From the NCBI GenBank assembly GCA_031285525.1, contig JAITWB010000245.1, positions 1-5,411 of the forward strand: 5,411 bases of DNA, written 5' to 3'. The position numbers were made by a program, and so were the translations under genes. Position 1 is the first letter of the stretch. Each line of letters opens with the position of its first letter. Below the pieces are notes generated by a model. It was not told the origin of the DNA, made no database searches, and worked only from the letters and a program-made list of their open reading frames with translations. Origin of the DNA: Spirochaetaceae bacterium. GTDB taxonomy: Bacteria; Spirochaetota; Spirochaetia; Treponematales; Treponemataceae. Shown piece after piece: positions 5,321 through 5,411 of the stretch.

Positions 5321-5393
5321 GAAAAAGGAGAAAGGAGAAGGTAAAAATGAGAAACGAGGTAGAAAATAGAAGGTAGAAAAGAGAGGAAATGGA
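5319..5393. repeat. Low-complexity purine tract upstream of the operon promoter
   Basis: About 75 bp are almost entirely purine on the plus strand (pyrimidine on the minus strand) and contain three spaced copies of GGTARAAA, beginning near 5340, 5358 and 5372. The tract directly abuts the -35 element. I see no gene in 5321-5411. It may be degenerate repeat DNA or may affect DNA bending near the promoter. Confidence 0.5.
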
Positions 5394-5411
5394 CTTCCGG
5401 GGTGTCGAGAT

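Noticed and set aside
5347..5376. Plus-strand mini-frame of 9 codons behind a purine-rich Shine-Dalgarno-like sequence
   Set aside because: The whole tract is purine-rich, so an apparent ribosome-binding site is expected by chance, and the frame stops after nine codons.
1..5411. tRNA or rRNA genes, CRISPR arrays, or an intact insertion sequence
   Set aside because: I saw no cloverleaf with TTC-type loop, no regularly spaced repeats and no transposase-like protein on either strand.

Overview
The window appears to be bacterial chromosome with two compositional regimes. Positions 1 to about 3750 are moderately GC-rich (single lines counted by eye give 50-57%) and hold three recognisable genes: the 3' part of an EPSP synthase gene (aroA, +), a cytoplasmic methyl-accepting chemotaxis protein with a C-terminal zinc-binding CZB domain (+), and a CorA-type divalent-cation transporter (-). 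Positions 3900-5411 are AT-rich (lines of 32-37% GC, with one internal island of 47-50%) and hold two unrecognised minus-strand genes. The chemoreceptor implies a motile organism. A spirochaete of intermediate GC is my tentative guess from the gene content and protein style, but nothing in the window settles the taxon.

Layout: aroA and the chemoreceptor gene run rightward, 43 bp apart and with no terminator between them. The chemoreceptor converges on corA, with a hairpin in the 52-bp gap. The corA leader (3753 to about 3936) is the most interesting stretch. It has a good sigma70-type promoter with an extended -10 and a palindrome over the -10/start region. It also has a 31-codon reading frame behind a near-perfect Shine-Dalgarno sequence, a long hairpin spanning the end of that frame, and a competing pairing that would mask the corA ribosome-binding site. 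Together these look like a leader-peptide/attenuation device in front of a Mg2+ transporter, analogous in logic to the mgtL and corL leaders of enteric bacteria but with no evident sequence homology.

Upstream of that lies a two-gene minus-strand operon (5229 to 4025) whose genes overlap by ATGA. It has its own strong promoter (TTGACA-16-TATACT) and a CTATA/TATAG dyad cluster near the expected start. I recognise neither product. The first is Cys/His-rich, and its middle third is encoded by a GC-richer, hairpin-dense segment (about 4861-5040). On the opposite strand that segment reads like a structured RNA ending in an intrinsic terminator, so the gene may contain an inserted element or lie opposite an antisense RNA. 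The outermost right end (5319-5393) is a low-complexity purine tract.
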